A stretch of 48,427 nucleotides of DNA from Rhodanobacteraceae bacterium (GTDB lineage Bacteria > Acidobacteriota > Terriglobia > Terriglobales > Acidobacteriaceae). The translations under genes were made by a program, and so were the position numbers. Below the pieces are notes generated by a model, which saw only the letters and a list, made by a program, of their open reading frames with translations, searched no databases and was not told the DNA's origin. This document shows, piece after piece, positions 15,491-24,017 of the stretch; position 1 is the first letter of the stretch, and every line of letters starts with the position of its first letter. The stretch spans positions 1 through 48,427 of the forward strand of contig CAJCHN010000132.1 of the NCBI GenBank assembly GCA_903970285.1. Reading direction: 5' to 3'.

Positions 15491-15606
15491 AGAATTCCTC
15501 CGCTGTTGTCTCCCGGATCAATCGTCCGAGTGGCGTTTTCCTCGATGAAACGGCGTCACTTTCTGGGGATTTGCGCCACACCCCCAAGGAGAGATGCTGT
15601 AGCCCG

Positions 15607-15612
15607 TATACT
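15607..15612 (+). promoter_or_regulatory. TATACT -10 box seven bases from an ATG
   Basis: TATACT ends seven bases before the ATG at 15620, which has no Shine-Dalgarno. This suggests a leaderless transcript for the membrane protein gene that follows and helps to choose its start. Confidence 0.45.
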
Positions 15613-15619
15613 GCCGTGC

Positions 15620-16321
15620 ATGTTCGCTCCTGCAACAGCAGCTGCCGGTGCCGCGCCCGCCTCGCATGCCGAGCTGATCACAGCCGGCGCTACCGTCATC
15701 GCGGGCCTGGTGACAGCCGGAGTCGCTATCCTGGCGTACGTGCTCAGGCATCGCGACGACCTGCGAACCCAGAGCCGCAAAGACCAACTGGAGCGCGTGA
15801 ATCTGCAACTGCGCAATCTGTACGGGCCGATCTTCGTCAGCGCTCACGCCGGAGACGCGGCATGGCGGGCGTTCCGCAGCCAGCACCGGCCTCCCGTGGA
15901 TACACCCTACTTCGACCCTGCAGATCCTCCCTCCGAGGAGGAAGCCCGGGTCTACCGGATCTGGATCCAGGAGGTGTTTTCGCCGATCAATGCGCGGCTC
16001 GAGTCCACGGTGTTTCGCAATGGCGATCTGCTTCTGGAAGACGAGGTGCATCCGTGCCTGCTGCAGGCATGCGCGCACATCAGTGCGTACAAGCCGATCA
16101 TCCGCCGCTGGCAGGAGGGCGACTTCACGGTTCACGAAGCGTTCCCGGTGTTTCCGACGGAGGATCTGCTGAGCTATCTGCGAGCCAGCTATCAGAGCCT
16201 CAAGCTGCGCCAGAAGGAACTGCTGGGCGAGTTGGACCGCAGCCGTCCCGGCCGGCTGGCCAGGCTCTGGAAGCAGATCACCGATGCCGCGCAGGATGCG
16301 GGTCCGGCCGGTGAGCCCTGA
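15620..16321 (+). CDS. Unknown protein with one N-terminal membrane helix
   Basis: I do not recognise this family. From the ATG at 15620 the product is 233 aa: a short Ala-rich leader, one transmembrane helix (LITAGATVIAGLVTAGVAILAYVL), a basic stop-transfer stretch (RHRDDLRTQSRKDQ) and a mostly helical soluble part, probably cytoplasmic, containing NLYGPIFVSAHAG and many Arg and Glu. In-frame upstream starts (15506, 15545) would add residues with no signal and would enter the regulator region. A -10-like TATACT sits seven bases before the ATG. The lipoprotein gene follows 63 bases downstream on the same strand. The layout resembles small membrane-tethered cytosolic proteins of unknown role. 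Confidence 0.65.
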   Translation: MFAPATAAAGAAPASHAELITAGATVIAGLVTAGVAILAYVLRHRDDLRTQSRKDQLERVNLQLRNLYGPIFVSAHAGDAAWRAFRSQHRPPVDTPYFDPADPPSEEEARVYRIWIQEVFSPINARLESTVFRNGDLLLEDEVHPCLLQACAHISAYKPIIRRWQEGDFTVHEAFPVFPTEDLLSYLRASYQSLKLRQKELLGELDRSRPGRLARLWKQITDAAQDAGPAGEP

Positions 16322-16343
16322 ACCCGTCGTGCAGGCGATAACC

Positions 16344-16375
16344 GATGCCACCAATTTGGCATCCCACCGCGTGGG
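16344..16375 (+). promoter_or_regulatory. Two small hairpins before the lipoprotein gene; the second covers its ribosome site
   Basis: GATGCCA (16344-16350) pairs with TGGCATC (16357-16363). Immediately after, CCCAC (16363-16367) pairs with GTGGG (16371-16375), and this right arm overlaps the GGGAG ribosome site of the ATG at 16385. It could reduce translation or just end the upstream message. Confidence 0.35.
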
Positions 16376-16384
16376 AGTTTGCTC

Positions 16385-17023
16385 ATGAGACGCGTGATCG
16401 CTGCAGGTTTCATACTCGCTGCCGTGTTTGCGACCGGCTGCAAGAAGACGGACGACAGCAAGTTGAACTTCACCAACGCCATCAACACCTACTATGCGTC
16501 GCGTCCGGCGTGCCTTTGGCCCGATCCGATCAAATTCCCGGCGCAGGCGGATACGTCCGATACGTCCAAGACCTCGGGCTTCGATGCGCTCGTCGACCAG
16601 GGCCTGCTGACGCGCTCGACCGCGGAAAAGAAGGTGTTCATCGTCGCTTCGAAGCAGGTGACGAACTACGACCTCTCGGACAAGGGGCGCAGCGCCTGGA
16701 CGCCGGACCAGCAGCAGCCCGGCTTCGGAAACTTCTGCTATGGCACACCGAAGGTCACGTCGATCGACAGCTACACGCCCACGGCAAGCCAGCCCGGCGC
16801 GACGACCACGGTGAACTACCACGCGGGCATCTCAGGCGCTCCGGGCTGGGCGAGCGCGCCGGAGACGGAGACAGCATTCCCGGCAGTGCAGACCATGCTT
16901 GCCGCTCCGGTGGCGGCCTCCGCAACTCTGACCGATACCAGCAGTGGATGGGCGGTGACGAGCGGGCCCGCTGGAAACGCGCACACGCCGGCGACCCCGG
17001 CGGACGGGAAGGTCGTTCAGTAG
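16385..17023 (+). CDS. Putative lipoprotein of unknown function
   Basis: A 212-aa exported protein with a lipoprotein signal: MRRVIAAGFILAAVFATGC, where the cysteine at residue 19 would carry the lipid. The mature part begins KKTDDSKLNFTNAINTYYASRPACLWPDPIKFP and has three more cysteines (in RPACLW, GNFCYG and the lipid Cys itself counted apart). The C-terminal third is Ala/Thr/Pro/Gly-rich and probably disordered. The ATG at 16385 has GGGAG about 9 bases upstream; the TTG two codons earlier is less likely. I recall similar lipoproteins of unknown role in acidobacteria and proteobacteria but cannot name a family. It ends 151 bases before the convergent S9 peptidase gene. Confidence 0.75.
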   Translation: MRRVIAAGFILAAVFATGCKKTDDSKLNFTNAINTYYASRPACLWPDPIKFPAQADTSDTSKTSGFDALVDQGLLTRSTAEKKVFIVASKQVTNYDLSDKGRSAWTPDQQQPGFGNFCYGTPKVTSIDSYTPTASQPGATTTVNYHAGISGAPGWASAPETETAFPAVQTMLAAPVAASATLTDTSSGWAVTSGPAGNAHTPATPADGKVVQ

Positions 17024-17174
17024 ACGGTTCTTCGTGGACAGCATCGATGCCGTGCCAGCGGGAACGCCTCCACACTTCGCAAGCCGGGGCGGTCCCGCAA
17101 GCTTCCTGGTTCAGTGGGAAGTTTCAATCAGGAGTTTATCGTCGCGTCGTAAACCGTGACTGAAGAGCTACCGG

Positions 17175-19592
17175 CTAAGGTTCGGTTTCAACTTCAGTCC
17201 AATCAACGTCCGAAGGACCACCGAACATGCCCCGGATGGCCGTGGTGTAGTCGACCATCTTGTACTCGTGCGGCGGAGTGGAATCGGCGAGGTAGCGGAC
17301 GAAGTAGTCCCAGCGCCGCCGCGTCATGTACTGGCTGGCCTCGCCGTAACCATGATGCGCATTCGGGAACAGGATCAGGTCGAAGTCCTTGTTGGCTTTG
17401 ATCAAGGCGTCTACAACCAGCAGCGTGTTCACGGGCGGAACGTTGTCGTCCATGGTGCCGTGGGCGAGCAGCAGATGACCTTTCAGGTCTTTGGCGAAGT
17501 TCTGGTTGGCCTGCGTGTCGTAGTTGGTGGTTCCGTCTTTCTTGCTGACTAGGAGCCCCTGCCACTTCTCGCCCCAGTCATCCTCGTAGACGCGATTATC
17601 GTGGTTGCCGGATTCGCTGATGCCGACTTTGAAAAAGTCCGGATAATGGAACATGGCGCCCGCGGCGGCATCGCCTCCGCCCGAATGTCCGTAGATCGCA
17701 GCGCGATCAAGATCGATCCATGGATAACGTTCGGCGAGCTGCTTCATGCCGGAGACCTGATCGGGCAGCGTGTTGTCGGCCATATCGCCGTAGTACGCCT
17801 CGTGAAAGGACTTGGAGCGAAGCGGCGTGCCCATGCCGTCGATGCAGATGACGATGAAGCCGAGTTCGGCGAGCGATTGCAGGTCGCCATGCGCGGCTTC
17901 GAAGGTGCGCGCACCGCAGGAGCCGGTCTGCGGGCCGGGATAGATGTGATTGATGATCGGGTAATGGCGTGAGGTCGAGAAGTTGGTTGGCCGGAAGAGG
18001 AAGCCGTAGAGATCGGTCCGGCCATCGCGTGCCTTGACTTCGATCTGGACCGGCGGAATCCAGCCCGTTGCCTTGAGCCGGCTGATGTCCTGGCGGGCAA
18101 CCTCCACGAGCACCTTGCCATGGTTGTCACGCAGCACGGTGGTCTCCGGCTGGATGGGCGTGGAAAAGGTATCGACGAAGAAGCGGTTGTCCGGCGACGG
18201 TGTCACGACGTGATCGGCGTGCTCGGGGGTCAGCAGTTCAAGGTGATCGCCGCCGAAGTCCACGCGGTAGTACATGGGAAAGTAGGGATCGTTGCCCGGT
18301 TCCCGGCCGACGCCGTAGAAGTAGAGCACGCGTTCCTTCTCGTCGACGCCGATCACCTGGGTGACGTTCCAGTCTCCCTGCGTAATCTGATTTTTCAGCT
18401 TTCCGGTAGCGATGTCGTAGAGATACAGATGTCCCCAGCCGTCGCGCTCGGAGAACCAGAGCAGTTGGTTCGAGGCCGACAGATAGCGCCAGTTGACCTT
18501 GTCGGCTCCGGACTCAAAGAATGTGGGAGCAGTCTCGGTGTACACATCGCGGACATCGCCATTCCTGGGGTCGGCCAGGCGGAACCACTCCTGCTTGTGA
18601 TCGCGCGAGGTGGAGACAAAGGCCAGGGTGTTGGAGTCAGCCGACCATTGCAAGTCGTCCCACCCGCTTCCGCCGCGGCAGCTGATGTCGTCGCACAGGC
18701 TGGAGCGATGCTGGTCGGGTGGCATTTTGAGCCGGACGACTTTGGGTTTCTCCGGCTTATCGAGATTGATGACGACCCGCTCGATCATGGTGATGTCCTT
18801 GTCGCCGACCAGCGGATACTTGAGGACGGTGAGTTCCGGGTGACCTACGGTGACATTGGTGAGGTACATTTCGCCGGTCTTCCGCTGGTCCTGCTGGAAG
18901 GTGGCGATGCGCTTCGAGTCGGGCGACCAGACCAGGATGGCGGCGTCCGAGTGGGTCCAGCCGGCATTGTCGGTGGCGTAGCCGAAGTCCTTGACTCCGT
19001 CGAAGGTGAGCTGCTGCTCCCGTCCGCCGGGGAAGCGCAGCCAGAGATTCCAGTTCCGGATGAAGGCGGACTTGCTGTGATCGGGCGCGGGCACCGCCGG
19101 CTCTTTGCCGGCGTCAGTGTTCGCGGGCCCGCTGGCCGTGCAAACGCCGGCGGCGGAGAGATCGCAGGTATAGCGCTGACCATGAAAGGTGAGCATCAGG
19201 ACATGGTCGCCGGCACTCAGGGACCAGGCCGAGACGGGCAGATGATAGGGGTCGAGCGGCCTGGAATCGTGCGTGAAAGGCTGGAGAGCGGCGGCCAGCT
19301 TCTCCTGATCAAAGGCCGGCGCCCGGGTTCCCTTCACAGGGTCGATCAGGATGAAGGTGTTCCCCCTGGCGCCGGTGTCGCGGTACCAGGCGCGACCGTC
19401 AGGCAGCCAGGCTGGGTGCGAGACCGAGTGGAAGACCAGCGGGTTCACGTTGTAGGGCATGAACTTCTCCGCCTGGGCGTAGTCGGCGTCGGTGTAGACG
19501 CGGCCGGTCTCCTGGGCTCGAGCAGTGGATTGACAGGCAGAGGCGAGGACGCCGAGCATCGCGAGGCTCAGCAGGGCTTTCAGCAAGGGCAT
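17175..19592 (-). CDS. Prolyl oligopeptidase-family (S9, DPP-IV-like) exported peptidase
   Basis: An 805-aa exported serine peptidase. The N-terminus (MPLLKALLSLAMLGVLASAC) is a signal peptide whose LASAC could be a lipobox. A long DPP-IV-type beta-propeller (DPPIV_N) fills ~60-520, and the C-terminal alpha/beta-hydrolase domain carries the triad: Ser in YGHSGGGD (about residue 637), Asp in HGTMDDNV (about 715) and His in NAHHGYGE (about 747). The nucleophile elbow reads GHSGGG rather than GWSYGG of classical DPP-IV. It likely trims X-Pro or X-Ala dipeptides from peptides in the periplasm or outside. Monocistronic, divergent from nothing close; TrmJ lies 48 bases upstream on the same strand. 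Confidence 0.92.
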   Translation of the reverse strand: MPLLKALLSLAMLGVLASACQSTARAQETGRVYTDADYAQAEKFMPYNVNPLVFHSVSHPAWLPDGRAWYRDTGARGNTFILIDPVKGTRAPAFDQEKLAAALQPFTHDSRPLDPYHLPVSAWSLSAGDHVLMLTFHGQRYTCDLSAAGVCTASGPANTDAGKEPAVPAPDHSKSAFIRNWNLWLRFPGGREQQLTFDGVKDFGYATDNAGWTHSDAAILVWSPDSKRIATFQQDQRKTGEMYLTNVTVGHPELTVLKYPLVGDKDITMIERVVINLDKPEKPKVVRLKMPPDQHRSSLCDDISCRGGSGWDDLQWSADSNTLAFVSTSRDHKQEWFRLADPRNGDVRDVYTETAPTFFESGADKVNWRYLSASNQLLWFSERDGWGHLYLYDIATGKLKNQITQGDWNVTQVIGVDEKERVLYFYGVGREPGNDPYFPMYYRVDFGGDHLELLTPEHADHVVTPSPDNRFFVDTFSTPIQPETTVLRDNHGKVLVEVARQDISRLKATGWIPPVQIEVKARDGRTDLYGFLFRPTNFSTSRHYPIINHIYPGPQTGSCGARTFEAAHGDLQSLAELGFIVICIDGMGTPLRSKSFHEAYYGDMADNTLPDQVSGMKQLAERYPWIDLDRAAIYGHSGGGDAAAGAMFHYPDFFKVGISESGNHDNRVYEDDWGEKWQGLLVSKKDGTTNYDTQANQNFAKDLKGHLLLAHGTMDDNVPPVNTLLVVDALIKANKDFDLILFPNAHHGYGEASQYMTRRRWDYFVRYLADSTPPHEYKMVDYTTAIRGMFGGPSDVDWTEVETEP

Positions 19593-19640
19593 GTGCGGCG
19601 TCTCCAGACAGGCGTTGGACGGCGGTAGGGTGCCGATAGT

Positions 19641-20399
19641 TTACAGGTCGGTTGCTGGCGTGGAGGGCAGGGCGTGGAGGATCTGGCGCAGAATGCCCGA
19701 CCACACGGCGGCATCTTCGTGGGAAGCGGTCATACGGCGAACGATGCGCCGGACGTTGAGCTCGCGTGCATGGCCCGGGTTGCGCCGCGCATAGCCGGAG
19801 CGGTCGAAGACCTCCTGCAAGAGGACGGTGAGGCGTTCCAGATCGCCGGAGCTAGCTGGCGGCGGCTGCGGCGGGGTAGGGACGGCCTCGCTCTGAGCAA
19901 TGGCATAGAGGCACACGGCCGCGGCCTGGCCGAGATTCATCGAGAGATGACGCTCCGCGGTGTGGGTGTTCATGGGGATCGTGACCAGCGCGTGGCAGTG
20001 GCTGAGCTCTGCGTTGGAGAGGCCGGTCTTCTCTGAACCGAAGAGCAGGGCGACTTTCGAGCCGGGATACGCGTCGAGGTGTGCCTGCACCCGGGGAACT
20101 GCGTGGGCGAGGGTGTAAAGCGGGTGCTCCAGCACACGATCGCCTACGGCTGTTGTGCCCAGCACCAGGGTGCAATCGGCCACGGCGCCGGCGAGGGTCG
20201 AGGGCTGGGTCGCCCGGTTGAGGACCGCGGACGCATGAACGGCGGACCGGGCAGCTTCAAAGGGAACCGGATAATCGTTGACCACGCGCAGATCGGAGAA
20301 GCCGAAGTCGTGCATGGCGCGGGCCACGGCGCCGATGTTGTATGGGTTGCGGGCTCGAACGAGGACGACGGCAAGGCGCGATTGTTGCTCGGGGAGCAT
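19641..20399 (-). CDS. trmJ: TrmJ-like tRNA 2'-O-methyltransferase (SPOUT/TrmH superfamily)
   Basis: Uses S-adenosylmethionine to methylate a ribose 2'-OH, probably position 32 of tRNA. The three SPOUT motifs are clear: NPYNIGAVARAM near residue 20, ALLFGSEKTGLSN near 120 and SMNLGQAAAVCLYAIAQ near 150, which form the trefoil-knot cofactor site. The C-terminal ~80 residues (DLERLTVLLQEVF ... ILRQILHAL) resemble the TrmJ extension. I use the ATG at 20399 (252 aa), since the frame before it is unlike the family. Ribosome site weak (AAGG). It sits between the WxxGxW gene and the S9 peptidase, all on the minus strand. Confidence 0.86.
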   Translation of the reverse strand: MLPEQQSRLAVVLVRARNPYNIGAVARAMHDFGFSDLRVVNDYPVPFEAARSAVHASAVLNRATQPSTLAGAVADCTLVLGTTAVGDRVLEHPLYTLAHAVPRVQAHLDAYPGSKVALLFGSEKTGLSNAELSHCHALVTIPMNTHTAERHLSMNLGQAAAVCLYAIAQSEAVPTPPQPPPASSGDLERLTVLLQEVFDRSGYARRNPGHARELNVRRIVRRMTASHEDAAVWSGILRQILHALPSTPATDL

Positions 20400-20493
20400 G
20401 CCTTGATGGTAGCGGAGCGGCAAACGCGACGCGGCCGGAGCCTGGGGCTCCAGCCGCGTATGCTTCAGTACGAACCGTCACCTCGGGCGACGC

Positions 20494-21606
20494 TTACCGC
20501 CTGGGGTGATCCTCTTTCGGATGCGGCGCGTTGTTCTTCTCTACGTGCTGCGCCTGCTGCCTCTCCTGCTGTGGAGCCTTCCCCTGCCGGGCTGCCGCAG
20601 CGCGATCGTTGTTGGCGTTATGGTCGTCCCGATTGATGGAGTTGCTCACGTTGTTCTGGCGCTGATTGATCTGCTGGCGCTCCTGGCCGGTGAGCGCGCC
20701 TCCGTTCGCCGCGCGATCCGCCTGCGCCTGGCGGTTGATGCTCGAGTCACGGTTCTCCAGGTTCCGCGTCTCGCCCGGGGTGAGTTGGCCGGAGCGGACG
20801 CCATTGTTGATGCGCGCCTGCTGGTTTCCCTGGCGGGTATTGACCTCGTTGCGGTTGCCGAAGCCGTCACGCTGGGCCGGTGTGCCGATGTGGGCTGCCT
20901 GCTGGTGGAAGGCCTGGGGAGTACGGGCGGCGACAACCGTGGGATGACCCGCATTGGCGCTGAAGCGCTGCGCCGGCGTGTTGTGCGCAGTTTCGAAGTG
21001 CTGCTGCTGCGCGGCCGTCGGTTGGAAGTGCTGCTCGTGAGCGTACTGCTGCTCTTGCGCGGTCGGACGGGCCTGCCATCCGCCCGGGCCATTGAAGCTG
21101 GCATGGTTGTTGATGACGGTGTTGTTGATCACGGTGCGGTTCACATAGACATTGGTGACATGGACGCCGCCGAAGTTATTGACCACGCTGTTGTAGGAGA
21201 AGTGGCCGCCCACCCACAGACCGCCGCCGAAACCTACGCCGGTGTAGCCGAAGCCATAGTTGATGCCCCCGTAGAAGCCGACATGCGGTCCCCAGTAGCC
21301 GGCATGGAATCCATACACGCCGCCTTCAAAGCCCCAGTAGGGCGGGGTCCACAGAACACCGACCGTGGGAGGCTGCACCCAGACGCCGGGCACCCAGTAG
21401 TAGCCTGCGTCGTCCGAATAGGCCCAGTAGCCGGGAGTCCAGATGTAGCCTTCCGCGGGCAGCGGCGGTTGAACGTAAACCGGCAGCGGCGGGGGTGCGG
21501 TGTGGACGGAGATGGCGATCGCGAACTGTGCGAACGAAGCCATCGGCACGGCGAGGAAGAGCGCGCCGGCGATGAGAAATTTACGTGCAAGCTTGCTGAA
21601 ATTCAT
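20494..21606 (-). CDS. Exported WxxGxW (YXWGXW) repeat protein with Gln/Asn-rich C-terminal repeats
   Basis: A 370-aa exported protein. Start ATG 21606 with AGAGGAA about 6 bases upstream; signal peptide at residues 1-28 (FLIAGALFLAVPMASFAQ). Residues ~45-150 carry the aromatic/Gly pattern GYIWTPGYWAYSDDAGYYWVPGVWV ... WTPPYWGFEGG, known as YXWGXW repeats, followed by a glycine-rich stretch and then Asn/Val-rich strands. The last 130 residues are Gln/Asn/Arg-rich, with units such as INNGVRSGQLTPGETRNLE and ALTGQERQQINQRQN. Such proteins are common in acidobacteria and betaproteobacteria and may coat the cell surface, but the role is unknown. A 190-base gap precedes the M42 peptidase gene. Confidence 0.84.
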   Translation of the reverse strand: MNFSKLARKFLIAGALFLAVPMASFAQFAIAISVHTAPPPLPVYVQPPLPAEGYIWTPGYWAYSDDAGYYWVPGVWVQPPTVGVLWTPPYWGFEGGVYGFHAGYWGPHVGFYGGINYGFGYTGVGFGGGLWVGGHFSYNSVVNNFGGVHVTNVYVNRTVINNTVINNHASFNGPGGWQARPTAQEQQYAHEQHFQPTAAQQQHFETAHNTPAQRFSANAGHPTVVAARTPQAFHQQAAHIGTPAQRDGFGNRNEVNTRQGNQQARINNGVRSGQLTPGETRNLENRDSSINRQAQADRAANGGALTGQERQQINQRQNNVSNSINRDDHNANNDRAAAARQGKAPQQERQQAQHVEKNNAPHPKEDHPRR

Positions 21607-21795
21607 GTGGGTTCCTCTTTCTTTTCTGCCGGTTGCCGCGAACGGACCGGGGAGACGGATGCTTTCGCGCCTGCCTCTGTAGGAACCCGATTGTTGGCGA
21701 CAAGTTTCCCGTCCGGGGGGCGAAAAGCAGAGCGAGGTTTGGATCCTCACCCGCGCAGTGATGCACCGCGCGGAGCGGCGGCTTGCACGGTTCTG

Positions 21796-22983
21796 CTACG
21801 GCCTGGGCGCGAAGTCGCGGAGTTCATTTACTTGGGCCTGATCCATGTGGGTCAGCAGATCGACCAGCAGGTCGACCATGTGGTCGAAGTCCTGGCGGTT
21901 GACGATGCCGTTATGCGAATGCGTGTAGCGGACCGGCACGACGAGGTTTACGGTCGGGGTTCCGCCGTTCTGCGTCTGCATCTCGGCCGAGTCGTCGCCG
22001 TAGCCCTGAACGAGATCGAGTTGCAGCGGAATGCCGTTGGCCGCGGCGGTTTGCTTCACCAGCTCGACCATCTTGCGATTGGGTATGGTGCTGGAGTCGT
22101 AGAGGAAGATGCCGGGCCCGGCGCCGAGTTTCGCCTGCGTCTCCTCCGGGTGGGTGGCCGCGGTGTCTCCGGTGATCCCGCCTTCGATCGCGATGCCGAT
22201 CTCGGGTTTGACGATCTGCGTGGCCGCGCGGGCGCCGCGCAGGCCGATCTCTTCCTGCACGGTGGCCACGTAGACCAGGGTGTTGGGGTGCGGCAGTCTG
22301 GCGGTGCGACGCATGGCTTCGACCAGCACCGCGCATCCGATGCGGTCATCCCAGGCCTTGCCGAGATAGTTCCGGCTGCCGTTCAGGATCACGAACGGCG
22401 AATCCGGAACCACCGGGTCGCCAGGTTCGACGCCCATGGACGCTGCTTCCGCCGGGTCTTTGGCCCCGATATCGAGGTAAAGCTGATCGCGCGAGAAGAC
22501 GCGTGTCCGTTCGTCCGCCGGAACCACGTGAATGTCGCGGATGCCGGTGACGGCGTGCACTGGGCCCTTCGAGCCGAGGACAATCCAGCGCTGATCGACC
22601 AGCGCCTGGTCGAGCCATCCCCCGAGCATCTGCATGGTGAGGAAGCCGCCGGGCGTGATGCGCCGGACCATGCCGCCGAGCTCGTCCATGTGGGCGTCGA
22701 TCATGATGCGCGGGCCGGTGTTGCCCTGCTGTGCGATGACGCTGCCCATGCCGTCGTAGGTGATCGGCTGGGTGACGAACGGCTTCATCTCCGGGACCAT
22801 GATGGCGCGGACCGCTTCCTCGGCTCCCGGCGGTCCGGGCGCGTCGGAGAGGCGCTGCAGGAGCTGGACGGTGCGGTCGGCAGCACGATTGCCCGAAGAA
22901 TCTCCGGCGCGATCCTGAGCGTGCAAGGGAGAAATCAGCAAGAGTGCAAGAGCGACCCGGAGGCGGCGGGGAGTGAGCGTCAT
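21796..22983 (-). CDS. M42-family metallopeptidase, exported
   Basis: A 395-aa zinc or cobalt aminopeptidase of the M42 family (glutamyl aminopeptidase/tetrahedral TET type). Start ATG 22983 gives a signal peptide (MTLTPRRLRVALALLLISPLHAQ), unusual since most M42 enzymes are cytoplasmic. Metal ligands and catalytic residues are visible: His98 in DAHMDELGG, Asp212 in WDDRIG, Glu244/245 in VQEEIG, a Glu in the AIEGGITGD segment where many homologues have Asp, and His in YTHSHNG. The export signal suggests periplasmic peptide breakdown, next to another exported peptidase (S9) 2 kb away. Divergent from the gene starting at 23152. Confidence 0.9.
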   Translation of the reverse strand: MTLTPRRLRVALALLLISPLHAQDRAGDSSGNRAADRTVQLLQRLSDAPGPPGAEEAVRAIMVPEMKPFVTQPITYDGMGSVIAQQGNTGPRIMIDAHMDELGGMVRRITPGGFLTMQMLGGWLDQALVDQRWIVLGSKGPVHAVTGIRDIHVVPADERTRVFSRDQLYLDIGAKDPAEAASMGVEPGDPVVPDSPFVILNGSRNYLGKAWDDRIGCAVLVEAMRRTARLPHPNTLVYVATVQEEIGLRGARAATQIVKPEIGIAIEGGITGDTAATHPEETQAKLGAGPGIFLYDSSTIPNRKMVELVKQTAAANGIPLQLDLVQGYGDDSAEMQTQNGGTPTVNLVVPVRYTHSHNGIVNRQDFDHMVDLLVDLLTHMDQAQVNELRDFAPRP

Positions 22984-23151
22984 GGGCGCAGCATACCACC
23001 GTCGCTTGTGGGAGCCCGGCGGGGTTGAGGGGGCATCCACCTCAGCGGAAAAGCTAATTGTGAATACACGAGGTGACAACCGGCATCGTATAGGAGTCTC
23101 AGCACGGTGTAGGCTGCGGACAGCGCCATTCTGAAGATTCTGAGGACGATC

Positions 23152-23967
23152 ATGAGGACGAGTTCGAGCCGGCTTTTGCTGGGTGCGTGGGTGTTGTTGG
23201 CCGGGGGTGGAGCGATGGCCGGGGGACAAACGGCTGCGCGGCTGAGCCCGGCGGAGATGCCGCTCCCGGATGCGCCGGAGAGTGCGCCGGCCCCGGTTGC
23301 CTACTCAACCTCCCTGCCTGGATTGCCGGGAGGTCAGACCGCCGTGACGTCCGCTGCTCCGCAGGCCGACGGCGAAGGGCAGCAGACCAAACGCATTCTG
23401 GGAATCATCCCCAACTTCCGCTCGGTGAGCGTGGACCAGAAGCTGCCGCCGATGCCGGTCAAGGAAAAATTCATTGAAGCGTCGCAGGATAGCTTCGACT
23501 ACTCATCCATCTTTCTCCCCGCGGCGATCGGTGGCTATTCGGACGCGCGCCGTGCGACTCCGGAGTTTGGTCACGGAGCGATCGCCTATGGGCGCTATTT
23601 CTGGCACTCGGCCGCGGACCAGACGATCGAAAACTACATGGTGGAGTTCGTCGGTCCGGCGCTGACCCATCAGGATCCCCGGTACTACACCAAGGGGCGC
23701 GGCGGCTTTGTGAAGCGTACGGAGTATTCCCTGAGCCGCGTGGTGATTACACGGACCGATGACGACCGGGAGACCTTCAACTCAAGCGAGGTCTTCGGCG
23801 CGCTGGCTGCAGCGGGTATCTCGAATGCGTACTACCCCTCGCCGGAGCGTGGATTCGGAAAGACGATGGGAACCTTCGGTACCAGCGTTGCCATCGATGC
23901 GGCGACCTTCATGTTCCACGAGTTCTGGCCGGACATCAATCAGCGCTTCTTCCACATGAAGGACTAG
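23152..23967 (+). CDS. Exported protein of unknown function, acidobacterial family
   Basis: A 271-aa protein with a signal peptide (residues 1-24, LLLGAWVLLAGGGAMAGGQ), a Pro/Ala-rich linker up to ~75, and a conserved body: KRILGIIPNFRSVSVDQKLPP, EKFIEASQDSFDYSSIFLPAAIGGY, FGHGAIAYGRYFWHSAADQ, THQDPRYYTKGRGGF, and FHEFWPDINQRFF at the end. I have seen this architecture repeatedly in Acidobacteriaceae, often annotated only as hypothetical; its aromatic, short-helix pattern suggests an outer-membrane or envelope-associated protein. No catalytic motif is clear. Start ATG 23152 follows GAGGAC by about 3 bases. The start of dnaG is 48 bases downstream, and the two are joined by a hairpin (23984-24017). 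Confidence 0.75.
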   Translation: MRTSSSRLLLGAWVLLAGGGAMAGGQTAARLSPAEMPLPDAPESAPAPVAYSTSLPGLPGGQTAVTSAAPQADGEGQQTKRILGIIPNFRSVSVDQKLPPMPVKEKFIEASQDSFDYSSIFLPAAIGGYSDARRATPEFGHGAIAYGRYFWHSAADQTIENYMVEFVGPALTHQDPRYYTKGRGGFVKRTEYSLSRVVITRTDDDRETFNSSEVFGALAAAGISNAYYPSPERGFGKTMGTFGTSVAIDAATFMFHEFWPDINQRFFHMKD

Positions 23968-23983
23968 GCTCGGGCTTGGACCC

Positions 23984-24017
23984 ATTGGCGCTCCTCTAAA
24001 CTGGAGTGAGCGCCAAT
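23984..24017 (+). promoter_or_regulatory. Perfect 10-bp hairpin enclosing the dnaG ribosome site and start codon
   Basis: ATTGGCGCTC (23984-23993) pairs with GAGCGCCAAT (24008-24017) over a 14-base loop. The loop contains the dnaG Shine-Dalgarno GGAG (24003-24006) and a TAAACT -10-like box (23997-24002). The right arm contains the first two bases of the dnaG ATG (24016-24018). In messages that read through from the upstream gene, this stem could hide the dnaG start. Confidence 0.6.

Noticed and set aside
18120..19628. 502-codon open frame on the plus strand
   Set aside because: Antisense to the S9 peptidase, whose catalytic motifs and signal peptide are clear.
20506..23028. 840-codon open frame on the plus strand
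   Set aside because: It runs antisense across the WxxGxW and M42 genes and the gap between them, has no family sense, and its length comes from GC-rich antisense bias.
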